DNA of 64,000 bases from Saccharofermentans sp. (GCA_024688685.1 JAILDX010000034.1:1-64000), one strand, 5' to 3'; positions 6,931 to 16,330 are shown, counted from the stretch's first letter. Notes: a model not told the origin generated them from the sequence alone. Numbers and translations: made by a program.

Positions 6931-8619
6931 TTATTCGTTCTGTGTATCTTCGGGTTCAGGGTCTGTCACGGGCGCCGGTTCAGCCGAAGGTTCAGTCGAA
7001 GGCTCAGTCGAAGACTCAGTCGAAGGCTCAGCAGGTGCCGGAGTAGTCTCGGCAGCCGTCGGGGAGGTCGGGGCAGTCTGACTCGGCTGGGCAGCAGGCG
7101 CGAGCCCGAAATAGTTAATGTCATCAACCATATACCCTGACCGGATACTATCCTTGACTATACCTGTAACAACTACACAATAGCCAAAGAAATCGTCAAT
7201 ATACTGTCTCGTATAGCCTTCATTATAAATAGCCGTAAACATAGCCGAAACAGTCCCGTATGTATGGTTTGCGATACATTTCCTAATATAATTCGCAAGC
7301 ACATTCGAATAACCTACTGACTGATTATCGTAAAAAGAAACAGTCAGAGCTCCCGATGCTGATATCTGCGATTCCGTAAAACCGATACTAAGCAGATATG
7401 GTCTCATCTGACGCGGAGTAATGGGATTATCATTATCCGGGAAATTGCGGATATTCGCTGAAGCCTTAGCTCTGGCAGAATAATCATAATTCTCGGCATC
7501 AACAGCAGCCTCTGCTGTCTGCCTGTCAATATTCTTCTCTTCCATCAGAAGATTAACCATCTGATCACGCGAATAGGAATAAACATAAGGTCTTTTGTTC
7601 AGCTGATCCAGAACAGCCGAATAATTCGGAACCGGCGTCGGGGTTATTGTCGGAGTTCCGGTAGGTGTCGGGGTTCCCGTGTTGATATGGTTGATCACAT
7701 CCACATCCGTAACAAGCTGCGCACTGACACCAGGATGATCATTATCATCGCCCGCCTCATTTTTCAGACTCTCCATAAGCTCATCGGAATAAGGATAGAT
7801 CTGGCCATCATATTCAATATACTCATGAACGACCTCAGTCTCGCTCACCGTAAGGTCATCCATTATCTGATTGACCGGATTAACGAAAACGATCCTTCCG
7901 TTCTCATCCACGGTCTTCCCGTATTTGATAAACCAGAATCCCCACAGACAGACAATACCCGCAGCCAGTGCGGAGGCCGTAATGATAAGCGGTTTCCTGC
8001 AGTTATCGTAATCCTTTCCTACCTCGAACTTTAGTGCTGTCTTAAGCGCCTTTATCGACTGATATCTCTGCTGGGGATCAAGCCTCGTCGCCTTATTTAT
8101 TACACTGTCGTATGCGTGATCACCTGCAAACATTTCCTGCATCAGCATGCCCACGCCATACACATCCGTTCTCGGATCCGACTGCGCGAAACCGTACTGC
8201 TCAGGGGCCGCTGCTCCCGCTGTACCGATAAGGACCGTATCCCGGGACTCTCCGGTCTTAAAGGTCTTAGCTGCATCGTAATCGATGATCTTGAGAACGC
8301 CCTCATTATCGATCATGATGTTATTTGCCTTGATATCCCTGTGGATTATAGGCACAGGTGCACTATGAAGGAAGATGAGACCGTCACAAAGGTCATTGAT
8401 GATCTTTACCTTCTCTTTCCTTCCGGGATTTTTGTTCTCGATATAGTGGTCAAGCGTAACGCCGTCAATTCTCTCTTCAGTTACTATAAGAACACCGTCT
8501 TCCTCGTGATAATCAAGGATCACAGGTATATGGCAGTTATGATTATGCTTAAGATAATCAAAAACAGCTGTGTCATAATATTTGAGTTCTTTTTTGAGTA
8601 ACCTGTCGTCGTTTTCCAT
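6931..8619 (-). CDS. Membrane protein with N-lobe-less protein kinase domain and extracellular Ltp-like domain
   Basis: The 562-residue protein begins at the equivalent of helix C of a Hanks-type kinase (KKELKYYDTAVFDYL). The glycine loop and the ATP-anchoring lysine strand are missing. The rest of the catalytic lobe is well kept: HRDIKANN (93-100), DYD in place of DFG (113-115) and APE (138-140). A membrane helix spans about 210-231. Outside it are a Thr/Pro linker, a region like the host cell surface lipoprotein (Ltp) fold (YSRDQMVNLLMEEKNIDR...), and a Ser/Glu/Pro-repeat tail. A stop codon lies four codons before the ATG and no Shine-Dalgarno precedes it, so a lost 5' end is likely. It is probably a pseudokinase or sensor. 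It lies 19 bases before prmA. Confidence 0.65.
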   Translation of the reverse strand: MENDDRLLKKELKYYDTAVFDYLKHNHNCHIPVILDYHEEDGVLIVTEERIDGVTLDHYIENKNPGRKEKVKIINDLCDGLIFLHSAPVPIIHRDIKANNIMIDNEGVLKIIDYDAAKTFKTGESRDTVLIGTAGAAAPEQYGFAQSDPRTDVYGVGMLMQEMFAGDHAYDSVINKATRLDPQQRYQSIKALKTALKFEVGKDYDNCRKPLIITASALAAGIVCLWGFWFIKYGKTVDENGRIVFVNPVNQIMDDLTVSETEVVHEYIEYDGQIYPYSDELMESLKNEAGDDNDHPGVSAQLVTDVDVINHINTGTPTPTGTPTITPTPVPNYSAVLDQLNKRPYVYSYSRDQMVNLLMEEKNIDRQTAEAAVDAENYDYSARAKASANIRNFPDNDNPITPRQMRPYLLSIGFTESQISASGALTVSFYDNQSVGYSNVLANYIRKCIANHTYGTVSAMFTAIYNEGYTRQYIDDFFGYCVVVTGIVKDSIRSGYMVDDINYFGLAPAAQPSQTAPTSPTAAETTPAPAEPSTESSTEPSTEPSAEPAPVTDPEPEDTQNE

Positions 8620-8715
8620 GGGATAATTTTACCACTTAGACAGTTGAGTGGCTATAGAGGAATGAGCGTGCCATGGTATGTTCAGGGTACGTTCAGCATC
8701 CGTCCCGGATTCCTT

Positions 8716-8774
8716 CCGCGCAAAATCGACTTCCTATCCGCGCAATGCGCGGAAATGGCCCCCTATTTGCGCGG
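8716..8774. repeat. Nested GC-rich palindrome
   Basis: An outer inverted repeat, CCGCGCAAAAT (8716-8726) and ATTTGCGCGG (8765-8774), encloses a perfect inner palindrome, CCGCGCA-A-TGCGCGG (8738-8752). It has no U-tract, so it is not a standard terminator. It lies between the truncated kinase gene and the gap terminator. Function is unknown. Confidence 0.6.
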
Positions 8775-8792
8775 ACACGAAGGACTAAAACA

Positions 8793-8828
8793 TAAAAAGC
8801 ACCCCGGCTGCAAAGCAACCGGGGCGCT
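8793..8828 (-). terminator. Rho-independent terminator of gap
   Basis: On the minus strand, GCGCCCCGGTTGC pairs with GCAGCCGGGGTGC around a 3-base loop and is followed by TTTTTAT. It begins about 22 bases after the gap stop codon, giving gap a transcript of its own. Confidence 0.9.
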
Positions 8829-8850
8829 GTAGTAATCAGTTAACTCTTTA

Positions 8851-9885
8851 TTAGCCGAGCTCTGAGAAATACTTGATTGTACGAACCATCTGGCTTGTGT
8901 AAGAGTTCTCGTTGTCGTACCAGGAAACAACCTGAACGAGTGAGTTGCCGTCAGCCATCTTGGAAACCATTGTCTGGTTAGCATCGAAGAGTGAACCAAA
9001 TCTCATACCAACGATATCAGAAGATACGAGCTTCTCCTCTGTGTAGCCGAAAGACTCGTTTGTAGCAGCCTTCATAGCAGCGTTGATGCCCTCAACTGTA
9101 ACGTCACCGGAAACAACAGCGTGAAGGATTGTTGTAGAACCTGTGAATGTAGGAACTCTCTGAGCAGCACCGATGAGCTTGCCGTTGAGCTCAGGGATAA
9201 CAAGACCGATAGCCTTAGCAGCACCTGTTGAGTTAGGTACGATGTTAGCAGCACCTGCTCTTGCTCTCTGGAGATCGCCCTTTCTCTGCGGGCCATCAAG
9301 GATCATCTGGTCGCCTGTGTAAGCGTGTACTGTTGTCATGATACCGCTCTGGATAGGAGCATAATCATTGAGAGCCTTGGTCATAGGAGCCAGGCAGTTT
9401 GTTGTACAGGAAGCTGCAGAGATGATCTTGTCATCAGCTGTAAGTGTTGTGTGGTTAACATTGTAAACGATTGTAGGGAGATCGTTGCCTGCAGGAGCAG
9501 AGATAACAACCTTCTTAGCACCAGCGTTGATATGAGCCTGTGCCTTCTCCTTTGATGTATAGAAACCGGAGCACTCGAGAACAACGTCTACACCGATCTC
9601 ACCCCAAGGGCAATTATTTGCATCGGGTTCCTTGTAGATCTTAAGTGTCTTGCCGTCAACTGTGATTGTGTTAGCGTCATCATCAGATGTTACTGTGTGC
9701 TTGTTCTCACCGAAAACACCTGCGTATCCGCCCTGAGCTGTGTCATACTTCAGAAGGTGAGCGAGCATGGAAGGCTTTGTAAGATCGTTGATAGCAACAA
9801 TCTCATAACCCTCAGCACCGAACATCTGTCTGAAAGCAAGACGACCGATACGACCGAAACCGTTAATTGCGACTTTTACTGCCAT
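8851..9885 (-). CDS. gap: Glyceraldehyde-3-phosphate dehydrogenase, type I
   Basis: This glycolytic enzyme oxidises glyceraldehyde-3-phosphate with NAD and phosphate to 1,3-bisphosphoglycerate in the cytosol. The 344 residues show the NAD-binding start [17 protein letters not shown], the active-site SCTTNC with catalytic Cys160, the phosphate-site STGAAKAIG and the C-terminal [13 protein letters not shown]. The length is typical and nothing is degenerate. AGGAGG sits eight bases before the ATG. It has its own promoter at 9955-9983 and terminator at 8793-8828. Codon choice is strongly uniform, as expected of a highly expressed gene. Confidence 0.97.
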   Translation of the reverse strand: MAVKVAINGFGRIGRLAFRQMFGAEGYEIVAINDLTKPSMLAHLLKYDTAQGGYAGVFGENKHTVTSDDDANTITVDGKTLKIYKEPDANNCPWGEIGVDVVLECSGFYTSKEKAQAHINAGAKKVVISAPAGNDLPTIVYNVNHTTLTADDKIISAASCTTNCLAPMTKALNDYAPIQSGIMTTVHAYTGDQMILDGPQRKGDLQRARAGAANIVPNSTGAAKAIGLVIPELNGKLIGAAQRVPTFTGSTTILHAVVSGDVTVEGINAAMKAATNESFGYTEEKLVSSDIVGMRFGSLFDANQTMVSKMADGNSLVQVVSWYDNENSYTSQMVRTIKYFSELG

Positions 9886-9903
9886 ATGAATTTCCTCCTA
9901 AAT

Positions 9904-9983
9904 CCCCTTGAGGGGAATAATACTTAATTAGTGCTATATTTTTGCACACGTAGAATATTACAACAAAGTGACAGGGTTTACAA
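9904..9983 (-). promoter_or_regulatory. gap promoter and 5' leader
   Basis: On the minus strand, TTGTAA (9978-9983), a 17-base spacer and TAATAT (9955-9960) form a good vegetative promoter. The leader is about 60 bases and ends in a short hairpin, TCCCC-TCAA-GGGGA type (about 9904-9916), directly before the AGGAGG. A 5' stem of this kind may stabilise the messenger or tune initiation; that is inference. Confidence 0.75.
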
Positions 9984-10036
9984 CTAAGTAATCGTCAAAA
10001 AATGGACAACTTATAGCCGCAAAAATAGTAAAACAG

Positions 10037-10480
10037 CTAATTTGCCGCAAAATCCCAAAAACCTGTTCCCGTCTCCGGGTTATATCTTCTCCTAACAGCG
10101 CCGCCGATTACCGGTCTAAGCTCGATCTCGCCCGTGTAAAGAACCGTGAGGGACTTCGTGTGACCGCCCAGAACAAGGTGCTTTCCGTCCTCTTTGTAAG
10201 CGACGAGCGAATGCGTGTGGTGAAAATAATTCCCCTCGCGGTCCATTACCAAATTGCCATTGACCGACACAAGCTCGAGCATGCCTTCAACGGTATCAGT
10301 CTCAAACTCCCCCTTCTCCGGGACAAATGTCTGAATCTCAGCCTTCGAAAGGCCTCCGATACCGCTATATACTGCCGATTCTATCTTCTCATTCCTGCAG
10401 ATATCAAGGATCCCGGAAACGATCTCGTCTCCCCTGTCAAATCTGATGTAATATGTATCGCCTATTTTACGGTATTCCAT
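10037..10480 (-). CDS. PPC-domain (DUF296) DNA-binding-like protein
   Basis: The 147-residue protein matches the plant-and-prokaryote-conserved (PPC/DUF296) domain across its whole length. Visible are YSGIGGLSKAEI, a strand with EGMLELVSVNGNLV, a histidine cluster FHHTHSLVA and LGGHTKSL. The HHxH and GGH residues are the family's conserved metal-like cluster. In plants the domain is joined to AT-hooks; the bacterial proteins are stand-alone trimers of unclear role. It lies nine bases after trmB and is probably co-transcribed with it. Confidence 0.85.
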   Translation of the reverse strand: MEYRKIGDTYYIRFDRGDEIVSGILDICRNEKIESAVYSGIGGLSKAEIQTFVPEKGEFETDTVEGMLELVSVNGNLVMDREGNYFHHTHSLVAYKEDGKHLVLGGHTKSLTVLYTGEIELRPVIGGAVRRRYNPETGTGFWDFAAN

Positions 10481-10489
10481 GATCGTCTC

Positions 10490-11146
10490 CTATTTCTTTG
10501 CAAGTGTGGCAACAACGCGCTTTATCGGCACTCCCGCATCAGCGAACTTCTGCTCAAACTCCGTCCTGACGTTGTCCTTGTCGTACTCGGAATTGTGCAG
10601 GTCTCTCGTAAGCTCACTCATCTCGAAACCGCATTTCCCGAACTCCCCCAGTGAGAAATCAAAAAGCTCGTCGTTATCAGTCTTAAACCTGATCTGCCCG
10701 CCTTCCTTGAGCAGGATCTTGTACTTATTCAAAAACTCTCTGTATGTCAGCCTTCTCTTGGGCTTATTGCGTCTGTCCCACGGATCACAGAAATTGATAT
10801 ACATTCTGTCAACTTCATCCTTCTCGAAAAGGTCTTCAATGATATTCACATCACAGTTGATAAAGAACAGATTCGGTATATCCTGATTGTGAGCCTTCTC
10901 TATTGCGGCCAGGATTACCGACTTGTCACGCTCGATAGCAACATAAAGGACATCCGGATTTGCAAGAGCCGTCTCTGTACAGAACTTGCCCTTACCGCAG
11001 CCGACTTCAAGGAAAAGCTGTGCGTCTTCCGGAATACCGCATACCTCGCGCCACTTTCCCTTATTCGCAGCCGGATCATCAAACCATCTCTCGTGACATT
11101 TCTCCATGCGCTCAGGAATATGGCGCTTCATTCTCATTCGTGTCAT
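10490..11146 (-). CDS. trmB: tRNA (guanine-N7-)-methyltransferase
   Basis: This enzyme methylates N7 of guanosine 46 in the tRNA variable loop, using SAM. The 218 residues show motif I LEVGCGKGKF (about 48-57), AIERDKSVI as the ribose-binding acidic strand, and FCDPWDRRNKPKRRLT, which is the family's DPWPKxRHxKRR signature in a slightly divergent form. GAGGTAG lies four bases before the ATG. The PPC-domain gene follows after nine bases and the CDF transporter gene lies 48 bases upstream. Confidence 0.95.
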   Translation of the reverse strand: MTRMRMKRHIPERMEKCHERWFDDPAANKGKWREVCGIPEDAQLFLEVGCGKGKFCTETALANPDVLYVAIERDKSVILAAIEKAHNQDIPNLFFINCDVNIIEDLFEKDEVDRMYINFCDPWDRRNKPKRRLTYREFLNKYKILLKEGGQIRFKTDNDELFDFSLGEFGKCGFEMSELTRDLHNSEYDKDNVRTEFEQKFADAGVPIKRVVATLAKK

Positions 11147-11175
11147 AGTACTACCTCGTCATTTTTGTCGCGAGT

Positions 11176-11184
11176 ATTATATCA
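11176..11184 (-). promoter_or_regulatory. Extended -10 promoter of trmB
   Basis: TGATATAAT on the minus strand, about 30 bases before the trmB start. No good -35 is seen at the expected distance, which lies in the 3' end of the CDF gene. Confidence 0.5.
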
Positions 11185-11194
11185 TAAAGGAAGT

Positions 11195-12349
11195 TCATTC
11201 CCTGTCGACTTCAATAATGAACTCGTAATTCCTTCCGCTGTCCTTGAAATATTCCCCAACAAGCTTTCTGATATCCTCGTCCGACTTGTCTATGTCGTAA
11301 GGAACAAGAATGTCAAAGATCAGCTGTATCTTACGCTTCATCCTTATCATCCTGAAATCGTAGATGTTTATGCGGGAATCTTCCTTCTGCACGAACTCGG
11401 TAAGTCCCGCCTTTATCTTGAGCATCTCGTGATCATCTGTCATGACGGGATCCACATGTATCGAGACCTCCGACACAAGCCCTTCTTCAACCAGCTTGCG
11501 CTCGATATCATCAACTATCTCATGAGCCCTTACAAGAGTGATATTGTACGGCATCTCAACATGCATGGAAGCAACGATTACATCGTGACCGTACTCATGA
11601 ACTCTCATGTCGTGAACTCCCATTATCTCACTGTGCGATAACGCTATGTCCTCTATCTTTTTATGTCTTTCCTTCCCAATGGGGCCTCCAAGCAGCGGCT
11701 CTATCGTCTCCTTGGCAGACTTGAATCCTGATACGATAACAAGCAGCGAGACAACAGCACCCGCATACCCGTCAATGTTTACCTTCCAGATGAGCATTAC
11801 TGTTACTGAAATCAGTGCAACCGCCGTTGTGATGCAATCAGCCCTGCTGTCAACTGCCGTGGCGCGCATTGCTTCAGAAGAAATCTTAGTGGCGATCCCC
11901 GAATAGAAAAAAGACATCCACAGCTTGAGGAGAATGGACACCACAAGGATAATGATAGTCGTAATACTTACATCAAGCTCCTTGGGGGTGAATATACCGG
12001 TTACCGACTCCTTAAACAGGTTGATCGCAACCGCAATTACCGCCGCGGATACAACAAATCCGGTGATGTATTCCGCCCTGCCATGTCCGTAAGGATGCTC
12101 CCGGTCAGCGGGCTTTCCCGATATCTTGAAACCAACGAGCGTTACTACTGACGAAACAGCATCCGACATATTGTTTACTGCATCTGAAGCGATCGATACG
12201 GCTCCTGTCATAAGACCGGTCACTATCTTAAACGCTGAAAGGAGCACGTTGCAGAAGATGCCGACGATTCCTGCAGCCAGCCCGTATTCGTGGCGGTTTA
12301 TTTCGCGGCCCTTAATCTTGGCAAACAGTTTAAACAGAAGTTCAGTCAT
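11195..12349 (-). CDS. Cation diffusion facilitator (CDF) transporter
   Basis: This inner-membrane exporter of divalent metals (zinc, iron, manganese or similar) is probably driven by proton exchange. The 384 residues show about six membrane helices to residue 210, with the metal-site motifs SDAVNNMSD in helix 2 and DSRADCIT in helix 5, and HPYGHGRAEY between helices 2 and 3. A cytosolic domain follows with histidine-rich strands (GVHDMRVHEYG, MHVEMP, SIHVDP). It is longer than the usual 300 residues because of an added C-terminal domain. There is only a weak Shine-Dalgarno, but the start lies six bases after the upstream stop, suggesting coupling. Confidence 0.92.
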   Translation of the reverse strand: MTELLFKLFAKIKGREINRHEYGLAAGIVGIFCNVLLSAFKIVTGLMTGAVSIASDAVNNMSDAVSSVVTLVGFKISGKPADREHPYGHGRAEYITGFVVSAAVIAVAINLFKESVTGIFTPKELDVSITTIIILVVSILLKLWMSFFYSGIATKISSEAMRATAVDSRADCITTAVALISVTVMLIWKVNIDGYAGAVVSLLVIVSGFKSAKETIEPLLGGPIGKERHKKIEDIALSHSEIMGVHDMRVHEYGHDVIVASMHVEMPYNITLVRAHEIVDDIERKLVEEGLVSEVSIHVDPVMTDDHEMLKIKAGLTEFVQKEDSRINIYDFRMIRMKRKIQLIFDILVPYDIDKSDEDIRKLVGEYFKDSGRNYEFIIEVDRE

Positions 12350-12355
12350 AACAGT

Positions 12356-13927
12356 TTAGTCCCAGATCTCTATACTCTGCGCAAACTTCAGCATCTTATC
12401 CCTGTATGCCCTCACATAGATAACCTTGGGGATAAGACTGCCGTTACACGGCGCGGAGTTCCATTCAGTTCTCAGCATTCCCACATTATGCTCCAGTGCT
12501 TTGATGCATGTATCACATCTCTCTTTAAGCTCGGCGGCATGCGGAGTCACATACCAGTCTTCATTCTCAATATACACCAGTTCGCCGTTTTTTTTCAGTT
12601 CATCTATCTTAGCCTGATCGTTGACGCAATAAAGATCGACGTCTTCCCTTGCCTTGATCTGTTTCTCGATCGCTTCAGGGCTCCATGGTTCTTCGTAATC
12701 CGTTCCGTCTCCGACATCAGTGATGCGGCAGTCCGTTACCGAAAAGGACATCTTCCGTTCTTCACCTGCCCCTGCCGAGCCTATAACATGGAAAGACGAG
12801 GAAAAGTCGATCATTCCGTAAAGGACGATACTCTCAGGTTTGAACCCATCAGGGAAGTTACTGTCACCGATCATCCTCCCGGCTTTTTTGAACTGCGAAG
12901 GCTGAATAGAGTTAAGCTCAACCTCGCATTTTCTTATTATCTCATTCGTTGTTCCGCAGACGATGATAACATCAAGATCTCCATGACCATTCCATCTTAT
13001 CTTTCGGTCAGTCTTCAGCTCATCGTATCTTTTGTAAAATGAGAACTCGAGATATCTCTTTCTGATAACTTCAGCCAGTTTCCTTGCAGTTTCTCTTGAA
13101 TAGTCGACGCAATAATAGAAGTTACCCTCATCCTTTACCGCTTCATAGTAATCAAACATAAGATTCGGAGTCTCAAGAGAATAAGATGTCTGTTCACCGA
13201 GATAATGATCTGCAAAGTCTATTATTCTCGGGTCGATATCATTCCTTGCGAGAGCGTAATCCATAACGTTTCCGAACATCTCAAGGATGTCCCACTTCTG
13301 ATTCCCGTACTTTGCCTTCAGCTCGTTGCTTGCATAACCGTTATCAATTATCCACTTCAGGAAGTATATAATCGGCATCGATGCGTATCTGTATATATTC
13401 AGATTCCTGTCATCCATCTTATCCTGTTCTTCCTGAGTGAACCTGACATTAAACTCTTCAGCTGCGTCGTTGTAGTACTGCTGCGCTCTATACTCCTCGA
13501 ATCTTCCCGTGGGAACAGGGGCTGTAACCTCAAACGATCTGCTGATGCCTCCAACGCTTATGGTGTTTTTCTCATCATGCGCATAAGCTAACAGGATCAG
13601 GCCGACAAAGATACCTAGCGCGGTGAGGATCAGAAACGCAGGCAGGACTTTCAGTGTTGCATAGAAAATCCCGAATGCGATAAGGAAAACACTGCCCTTC
13701 ATGATAAGGGATTTCCTGATAAGCTTCGTTCCACCACGCATGTACTTTACGAGTTCTGCAATATTAACAGCGGCCAGAACGCCAAAGAACAGAGCGATCA
13801 CAGCCATCTGCGGGAACATTTCACTCCTCGTGAAGTAAAACCCTAAAGCACCGGCTGCACAAAAACAGAAAAGCAGAAGGTCGATTACAGTCAGTATTGT
13901 GAAATAACGGTGGGTAAACTTACTCAT
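12356..13927 (-). CDS. Membrane-anchored protein of unknown function
   Basis: I do not recognise this 523-residue protein. Four hydrophobic segments lie in the first 120 residues (about 10-32, 40-60, 72-90, 95-113). The remaining 400 residues are soluble, with Tyr-rich helices (NLNIYRYASMPIIYFLKWI), a strand-rich middle (GHGDLDVIIVCGTTNEII) and a C-terminal domain with Cys at CNGS, CDTC and YCVND. No catalytic motif is evident. The first eight bases overlap the end of the EAL gene, so it is coupled to a c-di-GMP phosphodiesterase and may share its signalling role. Confidence 0.7.
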   Translation of the reverse strand: MSKFTHRYFTILTVIDLLLFCFCAAGALGFYFTRSEMFPQMAVIALFFGVLAAVNIAELVKYMRGGTKLIRKSLIMKGSVFLIAFGIFYATLKVLPAFLILTALGIFVGLILLAYAHDEKNTISVGGISRSFEVTAPVPTGRFEEYRAQQYYNDAAEEFNVRFTQEEQDKMDDRNLNIYRYASMPIIYFLKWIIDNGYASNELKAKYGNQKWDILEMFGNVMDYALARNDIDPRIIDFADHYLGEQTSYSLETPNLMFDYYEAVKDEGNFYYCVDYSRETARKLAEVIRKRYLEFSFYKRYDELKTDRKIRWNGHGDLDVIIVCGTTNEIIRKCEVELNSIQPSQFKKAGRMIGDSNFPDGFKPESIVLYGMIDFSSSFHVIGSAGAGEERKMSFSVTDCRITDVGDGTDYEEPWSPEAIEKQIKAREDVDLYCVNDQAKIDELKKNGELVYIENEDWYVTPHAAELKERCDTCIKALEHNVGMLRTEWNSAPCNGSLIPKVIYVRAYRDKMLKFAQSIEIWD

Positions 13928-15884
13928 TGGGCTTAGCTGTCTTTGCAGCCTCAGCCGCTTCAGCAGCCTCAGCTTTGCGAAGCAGCCTCAAAAACTCAGG
14001 TCTTGTAACAGGCTTTGAGAAGAAGTAACCCTGCAGATAGTTGACACCCAGAGGCTTAAGAAGTTCGATCTGAGTTTCCGTCTCAACGCCTTCTACAAGG
14101 ATCTTACGTCTCATCTGGTGGATCATCCTAATATTGTTCTTGAGGATGATCTCTCCGAGTTCACTCTTCTCAGCTTCCCAGAGAATGCTCTTGTCGATCT
14201 TGATAACATCGAAATCCATTGAGGCAAGCGCTCTCATATTGGAATAGCCTGTTCCGTAATCGTCCATCGAGAACTTGAATCCGTCTCCCTTAAGACCCGA
14301 AACAACGCCGTTGAGAATCTCATAACTCGATGCGGAAAGCGATTCTGTGATCTCAAAATTGATAAGATTCTTATCAACGCCTGCAGCCTCAACGATACCC
14401 TTGATATGGTCAACAAACCCGGGCTTCATGCACTGCACAACAGACAGATTTACATTGATACAGTCGATCATCGAGTTCTCAAGATGTTCAGTCTTGATCA
14501 GGTCGCAAACATCAAGCAGCACGAAATCATCAATGGAATCGATAAGTCCGTTCTCTTCTGCAACAGAAATAAACTCATCCGGATATATAAGACCGTAATC
14601 ATCGTTATGCATTCTTACCAGCGCCTCAGCACCGTGGAGTTTAAGATCACTGATACTGTATGTCGGCTGATAATAAACCTCGAACTGATGCTTTGCCAGG
14701 CTCTTCGAAATAGCCTTCTCAACCGTCATCCTTCTTAACAGGTAATTCAGATCTTCGCCTGCAAATATCTTTCCCTCGCCATGCTCGGGAATCGGGCTGT
14801 CAAACATATAAAGAGCCTCATTCGTTGACGCGATCATTCCGGGATAATTCGTGATCTGGATCGCAGTTGACAGGAGTACCATCGAGTCAGAAAGCTTCCA
14901 CGGCTTCTCAAACCTGCCTCTGATCTCTTTTGCTATATTCATTACAAACTCTCTGTCGCTCGTAAAAAGGATGATGACAAAGTTCCTTGTTCTCGTTCTG
15001 TAGATGCTGTATCTCTTAACAACCGTCTGAAGATACTCTGCAACAACTCTCTCGACAGCATCCGTATTATCTCCGGTTGACTGTCTCGAAATGATCTCAG
15101 GGGTCGTTATCCTGACACAGATCGAATAGAAAGGATTCTTGTTGATGATAAAGCTGTCCATATCCATTATGAGAGCCGAGCGGTTATAGACATTCGAATT
15201 AGAATCGATTCTGTCCTCCTCGTTCTCGATAATGATCATGATGCCTGTAAATCCAATCGCTTCTGCGAAGAGCTCAACCTTGAAATCAGATGAGATAAAC
15301 TGGATGACAATTCCTATCAGCGTGATCAGTGCAAAGAGAACAATACCCGTCCTTCTCTTGACGGTCATTGCTTTCCACGTTGTCATGAGGAATAACATCG
15401 AGACTACAAAGTATATACCTGCCGCCACATAGATAACCATCTCACCCCAGTTGCGGTGAAAAACAAAATCAGCATCTGTATAATAAACCCACTTCGTAAG
15501 AGGATTCAGTATCGCCAGGACCTCAGTGAGTGCGAACAGACCATAGAAGAAATACCGCTTTACAGGACTTGTCCTGAGAGTGACACCGCACACTCTGCCG
15601 ACATAGAAGAAGAACATCGGTGCCAGTGCAGTATGGAATACAAAGTACAGATATCTTGCAGCAGATGCAGCCAGAAGCGCACCACGGGATATACCGGCAT
15701 ACGGCAGGAAAACAGCGGTAATGACATTACTGATACTGTTAAGAGCAATGATCAGCAGAAGACACATGAAGATGAAGTTCTGCTTCTTCCCCATCCTTCC
15801 CTGGATCTTGGTAAAAAAGATGTCCGAAATCGAGACAACAAGAGCAGCAATCGTAAAGGAGATCGTAAGATTATAGGCATCCAT
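13920..15884 (-). CDS. Membrane-bound c-di-GMP phosphodiesterase (EAL) with degenerate GGDEF
   Basis: The 654-residue protein has seven hydrophobic segments to about residue 220, then a degenerate GGDEF domain (FVIILF without a GGDEF signature), then a full EAL domain. EAL residues seen: GAEALVRM, VNLSVVQC, EITESL, DDYGTGYSN, IKIDKS, LVEGVE and LQGYFFSKP. All metal and catalytic positions appear present, so it should hydrolyse c-di-GMP to pGpG, with the GGDEF part perhaps sensing GTP. The C-terminus carries Ala/Glu repeats. It starts one base into the stop of the YunG-like gene and overlaps the next gene by eight bases. Confidence 0.93.
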   Translation of the reverse strand: MDAYNLTISFTIAALVVSISDIFFTKIQGRMGKKQNFIFMCLLLIIALNSISNVITAVFLPYAGISRGALLAASAARYLYFVFHTALAPMFFFYVGRVCGVTLRTSPVKRYFFYGLFALTEVLAILNPLTKWVYYTDADFVFHRNWGEMVIYVAAGIYFVVSMLFLMTTWKAMTVKRRTGIVLFALITLIGIVIQFISSDFKVELFAEAIGFTGIMIIIENEEDRIDSNSNVYNRSALIMDMDSFIINKNPFYSICVRITTPEIISRQSTGDNTDAVERVVAEYLQTVVKRYSIYRTRTRNFVIILFTSDREFVMNIAKEIRGRFEKPWKLSDSMVLLSTAIQITNYPGMIASTNEALYMFDSPIPEHGEGKIFAGEDLNYLLRRMTVEKAISKSLAKHQFEVYYQPTYSISDLKLHGAEALVRMHNDDYGLIYPDEFISVAEENGLIDSIDDFVLLDVCDLIKTEHLENSMIDCINVNLSVVQCMKPGFVDHIKGIVEAAGVDKNLINFEITESLSASSYEILNGVVSGLKGDGFKFSMDDYGTGYSNMRALASMDFDVIKIDKSILWEAEKSELGEIILKNNIRMIHQMRRKILVEGVETETQIELLKPLGVNYLQGYFFSKPVTRPEFLRLLRKAEAAEAAEAAKTAKPNE

Positions 15885-16330
15885 TACTGTGATCCCCCTT
15901 TGCTGCAGTATTCAGCGAGCTGTGCCTTCAGATACTCATATCTGACCTTCTTCTCTTCCTTCGCGAAATGGACTTCCCTGTACTGAACCGGATCATCTCC
16001 ATATACCAGGACTTCGTCGCCAAACTGTTCGCTCGTAAGGTCAAACACAACGTCACCAACTACATTATAACAGTGAAAGTTTCCACCGTCTCGTAAAATT
16101 CCTTTTACTGTCCCTCCGAAGATGTCCTGTGCAAGGAACGCAGTGATCGAACACTGACCCAGAGTCATGTTCTCCTTTGTCCAATTATCACGCATTCTGG
16201 GAGCACATGTATCAGCGCACCAGATCACGGAAAGAGCATCGTAAAGGTCCTGCGGGGTCATGATACCTTTGTAGGTATCACTGATCGCAGGAACTGTTGC
16301 GTTCTCCCAACCATAGAATCTGTATGACAT
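15884..16330 (-). CDS. YunG-like protein
   Basis: The 148-residue protein resembles the uncharacterised YunG family of Bacillus. Visible landmarks are MTLGQCSITAFLAQDIFGG, a GNFHCYNVVGDVVFDLTSEQFG strand pair, and a Tyr/Glu-rich C-terminal helix. The Cys, His and Asp of the GQC, FHCYN and FDLT motifs have the spacing of a papain-like triad, so a cysteine peptidase or amidase role is conceivable, but none is demonstrated. It is coupled to the EAL gene (one-base overlap) and begins four bases after the HIT gene. Confidence 0.7.
   Translation of the reverse strand: MSYRFYGWENATVPAISDTYKGIMTPQDLYDALSVIWCADTCAPRMRDNWTKENMTLGQCSITAFLAQDIFGGTVKGILRDGGNFHCYNVVGDVVFDLTSEQFGDEVLVYGDDPVQYREVHFAKEEKKVRYEYLKAQLAEYCSKGGSQ

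Noticed and set aside
6950..7040. Repeats of a 12-18 base unit (GGTTCAGTCGAAGG type)
   Set aside because: They encode the Ser/Thr-Glu-Pro tail of the kinase-like protein in frame; no spacer structure.
12290..13042. A 250-codon plus-strand open frame
   Set aside because: It lies antisense to the end of the CDF gene and the 523-residue membrane protein, has no ribosome binding site and low protein-like quality.
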